Source of the DNA: AC-51 sp036265325
GTDB taxonomy: Bacteria; Actinomycetota; UBA4738; HRBIN12
Assembly: GCA_036265325.1 (NCBI GenBank)
Contig: DATAPH010000015.1
Location: 1-64,000, forward strand
DNA length: 64,000 bases
Reading direction: 5' to 3'
Part shown: positions 63,811-64,000 of the stretch, piece after piece
How the letters are laid out: the number at the start of each line of letters is the position of its first letter
Numbering within the stretch: position 1 is the stretch's first letter
Position numbers and translations under genes: made by a program
The notes under the pieces: generated by a model
Seen by the model: only the letters and a program-made list of their open reading frames with translations
Told to the model about the DNA's origin: nothing
Databases searched by the model: none

Positions 63811-64000
63811 ACTGGTTCGTGACGGGCTTCTTCGGCCTCATCGCGGTCACGCTGTTCGTCGGCACGCTCGCGATGGTGATCTACACGTTGGTCGACGTCG
63901 TCCGGATGCCCGGCGATGCGAGCTTCAAGGGCGGAACACAGATCGTCTGGGTGATCGTCATCCTGTTGGGTGGCCTGATTGGCGCGATCATCTATCTGAT
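63807..64000 (+). CDS. Small membrane protein with PLDc_N-like domain, cut by the window edge
   Basis: Starts at ATG 63807 in the stop of the LLM gene and runs off the window. The visible 64 residues have two helices (about 5-26 and 44-64) separated by 'TLVDVVRMPGDASFKGGTQIVW'. This two-helix layout with W-V-I-V-x-L-x-G-G-L is that of phospholipase-D-nuclease N-terminal (PLDc_N) small membrane proteins. Confidence 0.7.
   Translation, partial: MNWFVTGFFGLIAVTLFVGTLAMVIYTLVDVVRMPGDASFKGGTQIVWVIVILLGGLIGAIIYL

Noticed and set aside
1..64000. tRNA, rRNA, CRISPR arrays, insertion sequences and attachment sites
   Set aside because: None was recognised on either strand; the only tandem array is the 19-bp repeat at 2895-2970, which lacks spacers and so is not CRISPR.

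Overview
The window is high-GC DNA (roughly two-thirds G+C by eye) from an actinobacterium. No rRNA, tRNA, IS element or CRISPR array was seen, so the organism cannot be named. The best taxonomic evidence is the right end. From about 50.4 to 62.8 kb the genes run: CCA-adding enzyme, NUDIX hydrolase, DUF6049 secreted protein, MurJ, ECF sigma factor, zinc-finger anti-sigma, TrxB, TrxA, CwlM-like protein. This is the order next to the chromosome origin in mycobacteria and other Actinomycetota. Here it carries extra genes (PilT, a TauE/SafE permease, a small TadE-like protein), and parA/parB do not follow within the window. Other actinobacterial traits are a PadR-ino1 (inositol phosphate synthase) operon, nickel superoxide dismutase with its peptidase, a PAC2 protein, an F420-type LLM oxidoreductase and many apparently leaderless genes.

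Layout. 0-9.5 kb: a sulfatase tail, an ArsR/SRPBCC pair, a RibD-like reductase, a decayed M43 metalloprotease, two DUF2231 membrane proteins with a tiny C2H2 zinc-finger gene, an SDR, a GH15 trehalase/glucoamylase, DinB and VOC proteins, and an ANT(6)-like nucleotidyltransferase. 9.5-21.7 kb: NUDIX, GNAT and RNHCP proteins, an alpha/beta hydrolase, an aldo/keto reductase, a serine hydrolase facing a TetR regulator across a palindrome, a two-component system, and a second ArsR/SRPBCC pair. 21.2-25.9 kb: an XRE / nucleotidyltransferase / nucleotidyl cyclase / GNAT operon, then a split transketolase facing SoxR. 25.9-37 kb: small unknown proteins, an ABC-2 exporter, PAC2, an FMN protein, PadR-ino1, an intact MFS transporter, and a MarR-MFS operon whose MFS gene is frameshifted. 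37-42 kb: a methyltransferase, a TusA-DsrE operon preceded by a possible cysteine leader peptide, a matrixin-like protease, an RTX remnant and sodN/sodX. 42-50 kb: a YchF-like GTPase, the molybdate regulator-modABC operon, LepB, a CtpE-like P-type ATPase and a beta-propeller protein. 50-64 kb: the origin-proximal cluster and an LLM oxidoreductase.

Regulation is unusually readable. About twenty genes have a TAnnnT hexamer ending 6 or 7 bases before an ATG/GTG, the geometry of leaderless transcripts, and this decides several starts. Local regulators (ArsR twice, TetR, XRE, SoxR, PadR, MarR) each sit beside a clean inverted repeat at their own promoter. trxA has a GGAAT-N18-GTT thiol-stress type promoter.

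The most noteworthy items are the Cys-ending leader ORF with a nested hairpin ahead of tusA-dsrE, the SoxR-type 19-bp-spacer promoter driving a split transketolase, the bidirectional promoter with overlapping -10 elements at 62.84 kb, the XRE-NTase-cyclase-GNAT operon, and the unannotated 54-residue zinc-finger gene with a 19-bp tandem repeat at its 3' end. All functions are inferred from sequence motifs read by eye; no database search was run.
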